Below, piece after piece: positions 1 through 10,636 of a DNA stretch of 64,000 nucleotides. Source of the stretch: Procambarus clarkii (Eukaryota > Arthropoda > Malacostraca > Decapoda > Cambaridae). Location: positions 23,031,753 through 23,095,752 of the forward strand of contig NC_091172.1 of assembly GCF_040958095.1 (NCBI RefSeq), given 5' to 3'. How positions within the stretch are numbered: position 1 is the stretch's first letter; each line of letters begins with the position of its first letter. Under the pieces are notes generated by a model, which was given only the letters and a program-made list of their open reading frames with translations, was not told where the DNA came from and did no database searches. Position numbers and translations under genes: made by a program.

Positions 1-894
1 ACCATTCCAGCACCCTGTAGCATTGACTCTGCTTGATCCGGGCTGCATCTCCCCACTTTAAGAGACCAAGGTCGTTCCTGACCATAAATTACGTTACAAT
101 AAGTAGAATTTTTAATGTGTTCAATGATGTTCATTTAATTTGTGATAAAATCTTTATTTTCTTATTCATATTACTAGGAAACATTTCTTTCATTTGACAT
201 GACCCATGTCAACCAGTTGATGATGAAGTACCACCATTAATAAATGAGTTTCAGCTTATGACAAGACTTTTTACAAGAATTTTAATTCTTAATGATGCAC
301 TGCAGGTGAACATAGGCCTACATTCAGAATATATCTAACACAAAACCTTATTAATCTTTGGGAAATTTAACTGATATATGACATGTCCTCTTTGGATGAA
401 GGATGAAGCTCTTGGACCCTACAACAGGAAGCCAGGGCCACCAATACAGAGTCTTCGAAAAAGAATCCCAAACTGAAGAGGACACTGTAAATCAAGAAGA
501 AAAACAAGACAATGTGATCCAAGGACCAAGTGGGCGGTGCATGAGCAGGCCAGAGATGGAACAAAATGCACGATAAAGCCTATGAAACAGTACCAAGGAA
601 GTATCAACACCGAATGCATGATAAGAGGTGACAATTTGGTATTAATGTCAACCATTAGAAATCAAAACTTAAAATATTGAAAGAATTATGTTTCAGAAGA
701 TCGGCACTGAGCTGATCTTCTGAAAGAGGTGTAACTGTGGTAACATGCCTGGGGTCACACACCGATTAACCACTGCACTGTGCAGACTGCCTAAAGGCGC
801 CCGATTGGGGGTGCACAGAGTGCCATATGGCACTTTTATGTATAGGGAACAATTCAAAACTGCTGTGGGTACAAGGGTCTTTCATCCTGTGCCT
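1..894. other. No gene seen; flank or intron of the left-hand gene
   Basis: No exon with convincing splice sites and no long reading frame was found. Short open frames at 367-655 have no recognisable domain. A stretch beginning TTAACCACTGCACTG near 768 has a relative near 2053, so this part is at least partly dispersed repeat. It lies downstream of the exon at 1775-1921 (minus strand) and is probably intron or 3' flank of that gene. Confidence 0.4.
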
Positions 895-1436
895 CAGGAC
901 TCCAGTAAACATACGCCATCTTGAAAAAAAATAGCAATCGTACTGGCTGTGAGAGCCTCAGTACTGAGACAGCGACCAAGGCTAGCGCATGCAGCAGGAG
1001 CTCACAGCACTGCTGTGCAGCTAGGGGCTGACAGCACTGCTGTGCAGCTAGAGGCTGACAGCACTGCTATGCAGCTAGGGGCCACAGCACCACTGTGCAG
1101 CAGGAGCTCACAGCACTGCTGTGCAGTTAGGGGCAGCAGTACCACTGTGCAGCAGGAACTCAGCACTGCTGTGCAGCAGAAACTCATAGCACTGTTATGC
1201 AGCTAGGGACCACAGCACCACTTAAGAATGATAATATAGGTAACTGTAATTATATTGCATTGACAGTGTTATAGGTGATCCTGACTGATAAAGACTAGGT
1301 ACAACATTCAGATATCAGTGAATACAATGTAAGTTATGATATTCACAGCATGAGGTAGAGAGAGACAGCACCCAGCCTTTGCTTCCAGCTTTCAAACAAC
1401 ATGAAACGACTTTATGTTCCTTTACAATATAACCTA
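895..1436. repeat. Dispersed repeat copy A with an internal minisatellite of about 27 bp
   Basis: Between about 975 and 1211 a unit around CAGCACTGCTGTGCAGCTAG recurs about eight times with small changes. The flanks (CTCCAGTAAAC, then a part with CCTGACTGATAAA, CAGATATCAGTGAA and CATGAAACG) recur in the same order at 8618-8962, where the minisatellite has only about one unit. The two copies therefore differ mainly in expansion of the internal unit. An open frame at 949-1206 is only a product of the repeat. Confidence 0.7.
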
Positions 1437-1774
1437 TAACATTTCACCATAGTCACTGTCTAAGGGTTATTGACTGTTTACAGTTAAGGTGAGCATTTAA
1501 AATGTGTTTCAGTTGTTTTGGTGGTCTCTCTCTTGGTTACTGTGGTGATCATAAATTCCCAGACTCGCCTCTATTGAGGGGATCAGATTCTGCTAATGGT
1601 TCGTGTTGAGCACTCATGAATCGATAGATCCTAGTGAGGTACTAAAGGTTCAATAGATATCCAGGTGAGTAGCTCAGAGCTACAAGAGGGACCCCTCTAG
1701 TGAACTAGAAAAAGTATTCTTAAACAGTTCTCCATTATGAACCGTAGTGAAGCATTCCCAGCAACTGGCCTCAC

Positions 1775-1921
1775 CTGGCAGTCATGACGTGATATTTCTG
1801 TTCCGTATTCTGGAGCTTCTCCAAGAGAGTCATCATGAGCCATGAAAGCACTTAGGCGCTCCTGAGTAAGAAAAGCTTGAACTGGGTCCATGTTAGAGCA
1901 CACAGGAGTAATGGCATCCAT
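1775..1921 (-). CDS. Internal coding exon of an unrecognised host gene (third exon in the window)
   Basis: Read on the minus strand, the exon follows a good acceptor (pyrimidine-rich, ending TTTCTTTTCAG) and ends at a donor CAG|GTGAGG. It is 147 bases, exactly 49 codons in phase 0, and starts with ATG, MDAITPVCSNMDPVQAF. It matches in strand and phase the exons at 7690-7797 and 12527-12772, which is why I join them. No domain, signal peptide or membrane segment is visible. The gene continues beyond the left edge. Confidence 0.6.
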
Positions 1922-2052
1922 CTGAAAAGAAACATGCTAAATTTGTATATACTGTACATAGTACTGTATATAATTTCCATTCAGTGTAAGGGTATTGCAA
2001 AAGGTTCTTAGTCCAACAAACTAACACTTAGTTAACAAGTTACTTTACTCTT

Positions 2053-2214
2053 TAACCACTGCACTGCCCATAGCACATTAAGGCACTCGATGGGTGGTGT
2101 GAAAATTGTTTTAATTTAGCAATATGTTAATGTTTTTAATGTTTTTTTCAGCGATTTGGGAAAAAAGTTGAATTTGGCAATATTTTGATATTTTTCTTGT
2201 TTTTAAAAGTTTCA
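2053..2214. repeat. Dispersed repeat related to 768-830
   Basis: Begins TTAACCACTGCACTG and continues with AAGGCACTCGATGGG, close to the stretch at 768-815 (AAGGCGCCCGATTGG). Followed by T-rich sequence. No coding signal. Confidence 0.4.
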
Positions 2215-2347
2215 GTTAATACACACAAATCACAATAGCGTGATACATCAAATGAACAAAGCCACAAGGGCCGTGATGAGGGTTTGAACCTACGTTTGGG
2301 ATGATCCCAGATGTGCTTCAGTCAATTGCGCCACGACATAGTCAAAA
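2215..2347 (-). mobile_element. tRNA-derived SINE fragment
   Basis: On the minus strand a tRNA-like head is visible: an A-box-like TGGCGCAATTGACTG, then 30-odd bases later a B box GGTTCAAACCC, followed by a non-tRNA body containing GTTCATTTGATGTATCACG. This is the arrangement of RNA polymerase III internal promoters in tRNA-derived SINEs. I do not call it a tRNA gene because the stems do not pair as a complete cloverleaf. Confidence 0.5.
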
Positions 2348-2360
2348 AAGAATTGCAACC

Positions 2361-2562
2361 AGGAGTGCTACTGCCCTAACACGAATCCCGCAGCCTCTTC
2401 GAGAGAAACCTGGGGTTTACACAATTTCCCCATGCACCCGGGCTCTGTCAACAAGCTGTTCTACTTCTTCGCCCTTACGTCAATACACTGTAAAATTGTG
2501 TAAAACCCCGGTTTGTGTCTTGGAGAGGCTGCGGGATCCGTGGGAGGGCTAGTAGCACTCCC
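2361..2562. repeat. Imperfect inverted repeat (fold-back) with arms of about 70 bp
   Basis: The left arm at 2361-2427 and the reverse complement of 2492-2562 share GGAGTGCTACT, ATCCCGCAGCCTCT and TTTACACAATTT in order, with substitutions and small gaps. The spacer is about 65 bases. It could be a MITE or a local inverted duplication; no target-site duplication was identified. Confidence 0.6.
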
Positions 2563-3795
2563 GGTACCAATATGGTACCAGCAGACATACCTATTAAAGA
2601 TCCGTACGGGTTTTCTGGCAGTGTGATCGAGATGCTCATGGAACAATTGCTAAACAAGGGGCACATTCTGTATACTGACATTTATTATATCAGCCTTTTG
2701 CTAACTATGTTCCTGCTTAAACATATCACTTGAGTCTGTGGCACAGTAAAGCCACATAGGAGAAAAATGCCAGGTGTTTGACACTGGTATTGTAACGGAC
2801 GCGTGTTAGCTCAGAAAAAGCGATAAGAGTTTATTAAAAGACATATGTGAAGTGAATATGATAACTATTTAAACTGGTAAAATAGTTGACAGTGACAGAA
2901 CAGAATTTGCAACACAGGGAAAATTTTATAAACCAGATAGTGCCATTGTGTCATGAATGTTAGTAGGGAAATGTGGTCATTATCATATGATGATTTAATC
3001 AATTATTGCCTGGGTTTTACATGTATAATGCAAATATGGCTATAAAAGCTATCTCTCTAGATGTAAATAAAGAAACAAATGATAAACAATGAAACATCAG
3101 AATAAATCAGGAAGTGTCAAAAAGTCGAGCACAAGGCAGTGACAAGTGTCAGACGCATACTTACAGAGCGTCTCCACCCAGTGAAATGATATATATTCAC
3201 TTATTTTTATGTTTTTCTTATATTCTGCATACAAATTAATAATTCTACAATGAAAAATTTTGTTTTGAATTGTTATATTTTATGTGCATAGGTGTGTACA
3301 GTGTGACCATTTCTCCATAGCCTCTGTCTAATGGTTAAAATACTTTGCGTTATTTTTTTTAATAAGTTAAATACTTAAAATACGTTAAAATGTGTCATCT
3401 CATTTCTGACTGCTTGAGCAACGCAGGGGAAGGTGAAGGTTTGTGAGTCTGGCTAATAATGTTAGTTATAACAATATGTTATAAAACTGTATTGTAATTT
3501 CTAAGATAATGTTTTGGCGAGTGAAAAACTACTTTCCGTTCGTTCTTTTTCAATCACCTTTTCCTTCCTCTTTTTTAATCTAAATGTTATCACATGATAT
3601 ACCATTAGAAAGGAAATTTATTTAGCTACATTACAACAACAAAAATAAATTTTCTATCTCTAATAGTTTTTATTACAAATATTTATTTGAGGTCATATGA
3701 AATTTGTGCACATCAGCTAACTTAACTTGCCTTTGTTATTTTATTTTGCTTTCATTCCATTTTTTAAATAACACCATAAAGTATAGATTTTTAGC
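2563..3795. other. AT-rich intron sequence, nothing identified
   Basis: No exon-like open frame with splice sites, no recognised repeat. It lies between minus-strand exons at 1775 and 7690 and is most simply intron of that gene. Confidence 0.4.
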
Positions 3796-3799
3796 TTAA

Positions 3800-5170
3800 C
3801 CCCGGCAACTGTGCAACACACCTGCAGGCCCTCGACAGGGGGGTGCGCAACGCGCCTCTGGGTATTTTTATTTTTCACGTTCCATTCATAACTGGCGAGC
3901 GGCAATGCGGGTACGAAATGGACGCCTGGGGGCCCCAGTGATCGTCCGTCAACTTGAAAAAAAATTCCAGCATGCCCCGCAGCCGTGGGAGCCTCAGTTT
4001 CAAGGCAGCAACCATGTCTGATGCATCGTCTATGAGCTCTCGCTCCACAGTGACCCGCAATCATGGAAAACGACTCTCTGAGGAGATACGAGACATTTTG
4101 TACGATGACAGTGCTATGGATGACTTAGACTATGATCCAGAGAAAGACCTTACACAGAGGTCTGATACAAGTGAGGGAGAGACGGAGGTGGATGATGTGG
4201 CGAGCGTGTATGGTACACGCGCGTCGCCCGGCATGCCTCACCGCCCTAGGTCAACACAGTTATCACCACCACCACAATGTATGTCTCCAGATGCAAGTTT
4301 ATTCAGTGACAGTACATACAATGAATCTTTCTCGGGTTTCAGTGACATAGGCTCTGATACGAGTAGTGTGGACGACCCGAGTACGAGCAGCGAGGGTGTT
4401 ACCAGGCAGGGTTTTGCTACCTCAGCAACACGTCGTGGCAGGCAGGCATGTCTCGCAGCAACAGGTCAATAATGACAGTGGCCCCCCCTACGTCAGGAGT
4501 TCGTGGTAGGCCTTCGTTACGTAGATCTGCCTCATCGCCTACCATACCCTCATGCAACTCCAGCCCCAGACGACATAGCTGTGTTTTTGGTGGTGCTCGT
4601 GGTGGTGTTGGTCGTGGCGTTGGCACCACCACCAAACCCCCGGGTGCGCTTGTGTGGGAGGATTGTGCCACATTTGTTCCACATATACCAACGTTTGAGG
4701 GTACCGATGTTGGTGTTACACCATTATTCCTGTATACGGGTGATGAAATGGCAGAAGTGTAATATTTCCAGGCATATTTCAACAATGAATTCACGACCTA
4801 TCCTGTGACGGAAACAAATAGGTACGCTCACAGCCTCATAGACGCCGGCATTTTACCTGCCTCACGCCTTATGCGATGGAAGGACACGATAATTGACTAA
4901 ATGTACGTGTTTCTCACTCTCAGCATGACGATGAAGCACTCCGAGAAAGCTGTCGTCCAGAATTATTGGAGCAAAGACAGCCTTGTTCCATCGCCCGTGT
5001 TCAACCGATATATGTCGTGTGATAGGTTCCTCTTGATTCTCAGGTGCCTGCATTTTGAGAATAATGCAAATGAGGACAGACATGACAGACTGTGGAAGGT
5101 ACGAAAGGTGTTCAGTGACATGAGAGGGAAGTTCAGGGATTATTTTGTACCTGCACAGAATGTGCAGGTA
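3800..5170 (+). mobile_element. piggyBac-type DNA transposon, 5' part only
   Basis: A TTAA at 3796-3799 is followed directly by CCCCGGCAACTGTGC, as expected for a piggyBac end (TTAA target, terminal repeat starting CCC). Downstream is transposase-like coding sequence. The element stops near 5170, where LINE sequence takes over; no matching right terminus followed by TTAA was found in the next few kilobases. It sits in the intron of the left-hand host gene, opposite in strand. It is incapable of moving itself because the DDE part is missing. Confidence 0.65.
3972..5170 (+). pseudogene. piggyBac transposase (N-terminal region), broken
   Basis: An acidic, serine-rich N-terminus (frame open to 4472) is followed in a second frame by WEDCATFVPHIPTFEG, YFQAYFNNEFTTYPVTETNR, then SEKAVVQNYWSKD and FNRYMSCDRFLLILRCLHF. 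The last stretches match what I know of the region before the catalytic domain of piggyBac (DDE_Tnp_1_7) transposases. Damage: one frame change near 4470 and in-frame stops at 4760-4762 and 4898-4900, the latter from a likely GAA to TAA change. The catalytic aspartates, which lie further on in the family, are absent because a LINE replaces them. Confidence 0.7.
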
Positions 5171-6975
5171 GGGAAGCAGAGAAGACTGTATAAAAATGAC
5201 ATCGAGTAAAGCCAAGACCCAACCAAAACTTCTCCCCACTGAAAAGAGTAGAACAGATACACAGAGAATGACAAGGTGTGTGAAGAACTCGACAAGAGAT
5301 TCCAGGTGGTCTTCACAAAAGAACAGAGTAGCCCCTGCACTAAATAAGGAGGAGGCAAACCAAGCAACCTTGGAGGAATTTAACATCACCAGTGATGAGG
5401 TAAAAAAGAATCTGTTGGAGCTGAATGTGACAAAGGCTGTTGGGCCTGACAGAATCTCACCATGGATATTAAAGGAAGGTGCAGAAGCACTAAGTGTGCC
5501 ACTCTCTATGGTGTATAACAGGTCACTGGAAACAGGAGGTCTACCGGAAAGTTGGAAGACAGCTAATGTGGTCCCAATATACAAAAAGGGTGACAGGCAA
5601 AAGGCACTGAACTACAGGCCAGTTTCCCTAACTTGTATACCTTGCAAGGTGATGGAGAAGATTGTAAGAAAAAAGCTCGTAGAGCATCTGGAGAGAAATA
5701 GCTTTCTAACACACCACCAGCATGGGTTCAGAGAGATGGTAAATTGTGCCTCATAGGTTTAATAGAATTCTATAACCAGGCAACAAAAATTAGGCAAGAA
5801 AGAGAAGGGTGGGCAGACTGCATTTTCTTGGACTGTCAGAAAGCCTTTGACACAGTACCTCATAAAAGGCTGTTAAAAAAGTTGAAGCAATAGGCAGGAG
5901 TAAAAGGGAAGGTGCTACAGTGGATAAGGGAGTATTTAAGCAACAGGAAACAGCGAATAACTGCGAGGGGGGAAACATCAGAGTGGCGAGATGTCACCAG
6001 CAGAGTCCCAAAAGGCTCAGTACTTGGACCCATCCTGTTTCTAATATATGTAAACGATCTTCCGGAAGGTATAGACTCATTCCTCTCAATGTTTGCAGAT
6101 GATGCAAAAATTATGAGAAGAATCAAGACAGATAAAGATAGACAGAGACTACAGGATGATCTGGACAAACTGGAGGAATGGCCTAGAAAATGGCTGCTAA
6201 AATTCAGAAAAGTGTAAAGTAATAAAATTAGGTGAAGGGAGCAGAAGGCTGAACACAAGGTACCATCTGGGAGGTGAAATCCTGCAAGAGACAAATAGAG
6301 AGAAAGATCTGGGGGTTGATATCACACCAAACTTGTCCCCCAGAGGCCCACATCAAAAGAATATCATCAGCGGCATATGCTAGGTCGGCCAACATAAGAC
6401 CTGCTTTAGAAACTTATGTAAGGAATCGTTCAGGACCCTGCATACCACTTATGTCAGACCAATCCTGGACTATAAAGCTCCAGCCTGGAGTCCATACCTA
6501 GTTTAACACAAGACAAAGTTAGAGAAGATTCAGCGGTATGCCACCAGACTAGTCCCGGAACTGAGAGGTATGAACTACGAGGAAAGGCTAAAGGAGCTGA
6601 ACCCTCACGTCCCTGGAAAACAGAAGAGTAAGGGGAGACATGATAACCACATACAAAATTCTCAGGGGGAATTGACAAGGTGGACAAAGACAAACTATTC
6701 AGCACGGGGTGGAACACGAACAAGGGGACACAGGTGGAAACTTAGTACCCAGACGAGTCACAGAGATGTTAGAAAGAATTTTTTCAGTGTCAGAGTAGTT
6801 AACAAATGGAATGCATTAGGATGTGATGTGGTGGAGGCTGACTCCATACACAGTTTTAAATATAGGTATGACAGAGCCCAGTAGGCTCAGGAATCCGTTT
6901 ACCAGTTGATTGACAGCTGAGAGGCGGGACCAAAGAGACAAAGCTCAACCCCCGCAAGCACAACTAGGTGAGTAC
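5171..6975 (+). mobile_element. Non-LTR retrotransposon (family F2), degraded copy
   Basis: Reverse transcriptase motifs appear in order but in changing frames: NVVPIYKKGDRQKALNYRPV (about 5560-5620), DCQKAFDTVPHKR (about 5830), a region equivalent to GVPQGSVLGP (6000-6040), FADDAKIMRRI (6090-6125) and a C-terminal thumb region to about 6880. The 3' end after that (AGGCGGGACC, then ACAACTAGGTGAGTAC) recurs in reverse at 58360-58430, defining the family. Several frameshifts and stops make it inactive. There is no endonuclease part, so it is 5'-truncated. It cuts off the piggyBac element and is therefore younger. Confidence 0.8.
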
Positions 6976-7069
6976 CTCTCCTCCTCCCTCCTCACCGTCT
7001 TCCATACGCCAACAAGAGTCATCAGTAAAGGTAAGCAGTAACTTGTACATACTTCAGTACTAAAGATTT

Positions 7070-7237
7070 GGGTGAATTAGGTATAAAATTTACTTTGAAG
7101 TTAATATTTTTGGGAGTGTGGAATGGATGAATTCAATTTACATTATTTCTTATGGGAAAATTCGCTTCAGTTTACAAATTTTTGGGTTATGAACTGTCCC
7201 TGGGAACGGATTACATTCGTAAGCTGAGGTACCACTG
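7070..7237 (-). mobile_element. Terminal part of a pogo/Tigger-like DNA transposon
   Basis: Read on the minus strand it begins CAGTGGTACCTCAGC after a TA, followed by TTACGAATGTAATCCGTTCC. This is the style of terminal repeat I know from Tigger/pogo elements of the Tc1-mariner group. A related end in the other orientation begins at 62920. No transposase is visible here, and the inner end is not definable. Confidence 0.45.
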
Positions 7238-7689
7238 TAAATCAATCTTTGTACTATGGTGCACATAGTTACAAAGACTACTACCTAAACAGGAGGCAAG
7301 GTTGGTTTATTGCCCAACCTGTCAAGGCTATCTAGAAGAGTCTAGACAACTTAAGTCTGTGGTCAAATCTTAAACTGTACAGCACCTTTCTGAGCAGAAG
7401 CATTTAGTTGACCCCTAAGATACGATTCACTGTCAAAAGTCAGGTTCACAAATATCACAGGATATCTCACATGTGTATTCAAGTTCAAACCTATCTTAAA
7501 ATACAGTAACAGCTCTAAGCTTTCCTATACTGTACTGTACAAGATAATCTAATTACATATAATATTATCTACAATATTATCTCATATACAGTAACCTCCT
7601 ATCTTGCTATACTGAGTATATTTATTAAACTTAGAGCACCTCTCATAAGCTGCATGGCATATAATGTTTTACATAAAAGTACATCTTAC

Positions 7690-7797
7690 CTCATCTCTAG
7701 CCACATCATCTTGCTCATCTCCCTGCTCATCTTCTTCAGCAATACGCTGTCCCAGCAATGGCCGCTCCAAAATTTCAGAGTAGGAGCCAGTCATTGT
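7690..7797 (-). CDS. Internal coding exon of an unrecognised host gene (second exon in the window)
   Basis: Minus strand: acceptor TAAAGTTACAG, 108 bases (36 codons, phase 0), donor GAG|GTAAGATG. The product reads TMTGSYSEILERPLLGQR and then a strongly acidic stretch IAEEDEQGDEQDDVARDE. The third codon onward is ATGACTGGC, so an alternative transcript could start here. The exon joins in frame to those at 12527-12772 and 1775-1921. An acidic, probably disordered region is all that can be said about function. Confidence 0.6.
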
Positions 7798-8378
7798 CTG
7801 TAACTTTAAAAATTAAATTTATAATGTAGTTGTACATAACAAGGAACTAAACTTATGATCAACCCACTCGACTTCTTTTGGGTGTTAACCATGACTTTGC
7901 CCTCCTCTCTTTCACTGATATCTCTGTGTCACCAATTGCAGCACATCATGAACCTAAAGGTAATTGTTACACATGTGATAACCAACCAATTGATAATAAT
8001 ACTTACCAAATGTTCTGTTCTATAACACATTCTTCATTAGAAAATGGAGATTATCTAGATATGTTTTGGTTTTTTATTACAGGAAGGTGATCACTTCTCA
8101 GGACACAAGGAGGGTGGTGCAATGTGTACAGTGTGTGTGATGAATTAAAGAAAGTATAATGAACTGAAGGAGTATAATGGATTCAGGCTGATGTAATATA
8201 TACAAGATGGTGTATTGAGCACTGGTTGATACAATAATTATTTTTTGTTTGGGACAGGCAGCCTGTGTGTCTTCATATAAAGGAATGTCTGTGCCCAACA
8301 ATGGATGCCAGACACTTGGCAGGGGAAATGGTCTAGAGTACAGGACAGACATATGCTGGTCAAGGTCAGTCTTACTAG
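7798..8378. other. Intron, nothing identified
   Basis: No splice-bounded exon and no recognised repeat. An open frame at 7878-8090 has no recognisable content. Confidence 0.35.
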
Positions 8379-8489
8379 TCTAATAACCTCTCACATTAAT
8401 AGATTATCAGTCTATTAACCTCTCAGATTAATAGATTATCAGTATATTAACCTCTCAGATTAATAGATTATCAGTCTATTAACCTCTCA
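8379..8489. repeat. Tandem repeat, 32-bp unit, about 3.4 copies
   Basis: The unit TTAATAGATTATCAGTCTAT plus AACCTCTCAGA repeats in register with one or two substitutions per unit. Located in an intron of the left-hand gene. Confidence 0.85.
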
Positions 8490-8617
8490 AATGCACAAGT
8501 CAATCATGGATTCCGGCACCATTTCTGATACCACTGTCCGAGTCAATGAGAGATGATTTAAAATACTGTACTGCATTAGATTTGAAAGTGTCTGCACATA
8601 CATAAGTCTCACATTTA

Positions 8618-8962
8618 CTCAGCCTCCAGTAAACTTGTGGATACCCCTCCTAGGTGAGAAGGCCACAGTACTGAAAAAGCAATCATGGGTAGCACCTGTT
8701 ACAGCAGCTCACAGTACTGTCATGCAGCTTTTGCCCAAAGCATTGCTTAATAATGATGAAATAAAAATAATTATTTTGCAAAGATACCGTCATGCAAGAT
8801 CCTGACTGATAAATACTTCGTACATGGTTCAGATATCAGTGAACCCAATGCTGTTATGATGTTCATTCACTGTGTGATGCAGAAATCCACAGCACACAGC
8901 CGCGGTGTCATGCATATATTCATCATGAAACGGGACCTCGTGTTCCTATAGAAAATAAACTT
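8618..8962. repeat. Dispersed repeat copy B (pair of 895-1436)
   Basis: Shares CCTCCAGTAAAC, AAAAAGCAATC, CTCACAGTACTG, ATCCTGACTGATAAA, CAGATATCAGTGAA and ATCATGAAACG with copy A in the same order and orientation. The minisatellite of copy A is nearly absent, so this shape is probably nearer the founding sequence. Confidence 0.6.
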
Positions 8963-9051
8963 GTGAAAAATTATTCATATTCTTGATTTAGTGACCAGGA
9001 TTTAAATTCATGATTTAGTGACTATATCTTGCTCTTGTTAGGTGCCATATA

Positions 9052-9186
9052 GATGATGTAGTTCAGTTTTAGTCTCCATACTATAGAATGGATATAAATT
9101 CGCTAGAATGCATCCAGCATTGGATGACAAAGTTAATCCCGCAAATAAGAAACCTGTCATGTGAAGAAAGATTGACAAAAATTTAA
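9052..9186 (+). mobile_element. CR1-type LINE fragment (reverse transcriptase C-terminus)
   Basis: Similar base by base to the CR1 copies at 27.6, 31.9 and 36.75 kb (ATAGAATGGATATAAATTC and AAGAAAGATTGACAAA are nearly shared). The region corresponds to the thumb segment QRRMTKLIPQIRNLSYEERL. It is about 135 bases and more diverged than the other copies, hence older. It abuts the left arm of the LINE palindrome. Confidence 0.7.
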
Positions 9187-9187
9187 A

Positions 9188-10466
9188 CAGTCTTGGCCTC
9201 CACCACCTTCTCACCTAACTTGTTCCAACCGTCTACCACTCTGTTTGCGAAAGTGAATTTTCTTATATTTCTTCGGCATCTGTGTTTAGCTGGTTTAAAT
9301 CTATGACCTCTTGTTCTTAAAGTTCCAGGTCTCAGGAGATCTTCCCTATCGATTTTATCAATTTGTTACTATTTTGTATGTAGTGATCATATCACCTCTT
9401 TCTTCTGTCTTCTAGTTTTGGCATATTTAATGCCTCTAACCTCTCCTAGTAGCTCTTACCCTTCAGTTCTGGGAGCCACTTAGTAGCATGTCTTTGCACC
9501 TTTTCCAGTTTGTTGATGTGCTTCTTAAGATATGGGCACCACACAACCGCTGCATATTCTAGCTTTGGCCTAACAAAAGTCGTGAACAATTTCTTTAGTA
9601 TATCACCATCCATGTATTTAAAAGCAATTCTGAAGTTAGATAGCATGGCATACGCTCCTCGCACAATATTCTTTATGTGGTCCTCAGGTGATAGAAAACT
9701 ATCTAGAACCACCCCTAGCTCTCTTTCTTTATCAGAATTCTTTAAAGATTTCTCACATAATATATAGGTTGTGTGGGGTCTATGTTCTATTCCACATTCC
9801 ATAACATGACATTTATTAACATTAAATTCCATTTGCCAAGTGGTGCTCCATATACTTATTTTGTCCAGATCATCTTGAAGGGCATGACAATCATCTAAAT
9901 TTCTTATCCTTCCTATTATCTTAGCATCATCAGCAAACATGTTCATATAATTCTGTATACCAACTGGTAGATCATTTATGTAGACAAACATCACTGGTGC
10001 AAGAACTGAACCCTGTGGTACTCCACTTGTGACATTTCTCCAGTCCGATACATTGCCTCTGATCACTGCCCTCATTTTTCTATCAGTCAGAAAATTTTTC
10101 ATCCATGTTAGAAGATTACCTGTCACCCCTCCAATATGTTCCAGTTTCCAGAACAACCTCTTATGAGGAACTCTGTCGAAAGCCTTTTTTAGGTCCAGAT
10201 AGATGCAGTCAATCCAACCATCTCTTTCTTGTAATACAGTATCTCTGTTGCTCAATCATAGAAACTGAGTAAATTCGATACACAGGATTTTCCAGATCGA
10301 AAACCATACTGTCTGTCTGATATTATATCATTTCTCTCCAGGTGTTCTACCCATTTAGTTTTAATTATTTTTTCCAATATTTTGACTATTAAACTTGTCA
10401 ATGATACAGGTCTATAATTAAGGGAGGTCTTCCCTGCTTCCACTTTTGTAGATTGGAACTATGTAG

Positions 10467-10529
<63 letters not shown>

Positions 10530-10568
10530 GATATTGCACTCTCGAAGACAGTGCAGCGCTTTTTATAT
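9188..10568 (-). mobile_element. Non-LTR retrotransposon, left arm of a large palindrome
   Basis: Minus-strand reverse transcriptase in a mostly open frame (10255-9446) with DLKKAFDRVPHKR, GVPQGSVLAPVMF, MFADDAKIIGRIR and a C-terminal thumb segment KLEYAAVVWCPYLKKHI; the FADD motif is the polymerase active site. Preceding frame 10443-10252 holds NYRPVSLTSLIVKILEKI and QYGFRSGKSC. It is 5'-truncated at the (GT)n. The same element occurs on the plus strand at 10569-12065, so the two form an inverted repeat. The arms differ by several amino acids, for example KIIGRIR against KIIRRIR, so they have diverged after duplication. Confidence 0.9.
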
Positions 10569-10636
10569 ATAAAGCGCTGCACTGTCTTCGAGAGTGCAAT
10601 ATCTTCACAGACACAAACACACACACACTACTACAT
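10466..10636. repeat. Palindrome centre: (GT)n, hairpin, short (CA)n
   Basis: The centre reads (GT)n from about 10470 to 10527, then AAGATATTGCACTCTCGAAG and AGCGCTTT, a spacer near 10566, and then the exact reverse complement, ending in a short CA run. Both flanks start the LINE with a shared GGAACTATGTAGTAG in mirror image. A single strand of this DNA would fold into a hairpin with a loop of only a few bases. The GT run is much longer on the left, so it changed length after the inversion. Confidence 0.9.

Noticed and set aside
7690-7797. Dileucine sorting signal in SEILERPLLG
   Set aside because: The spacing does not fit the [DE]xxxL[LI] rule, and nothing shows that the protein is in a membrane.
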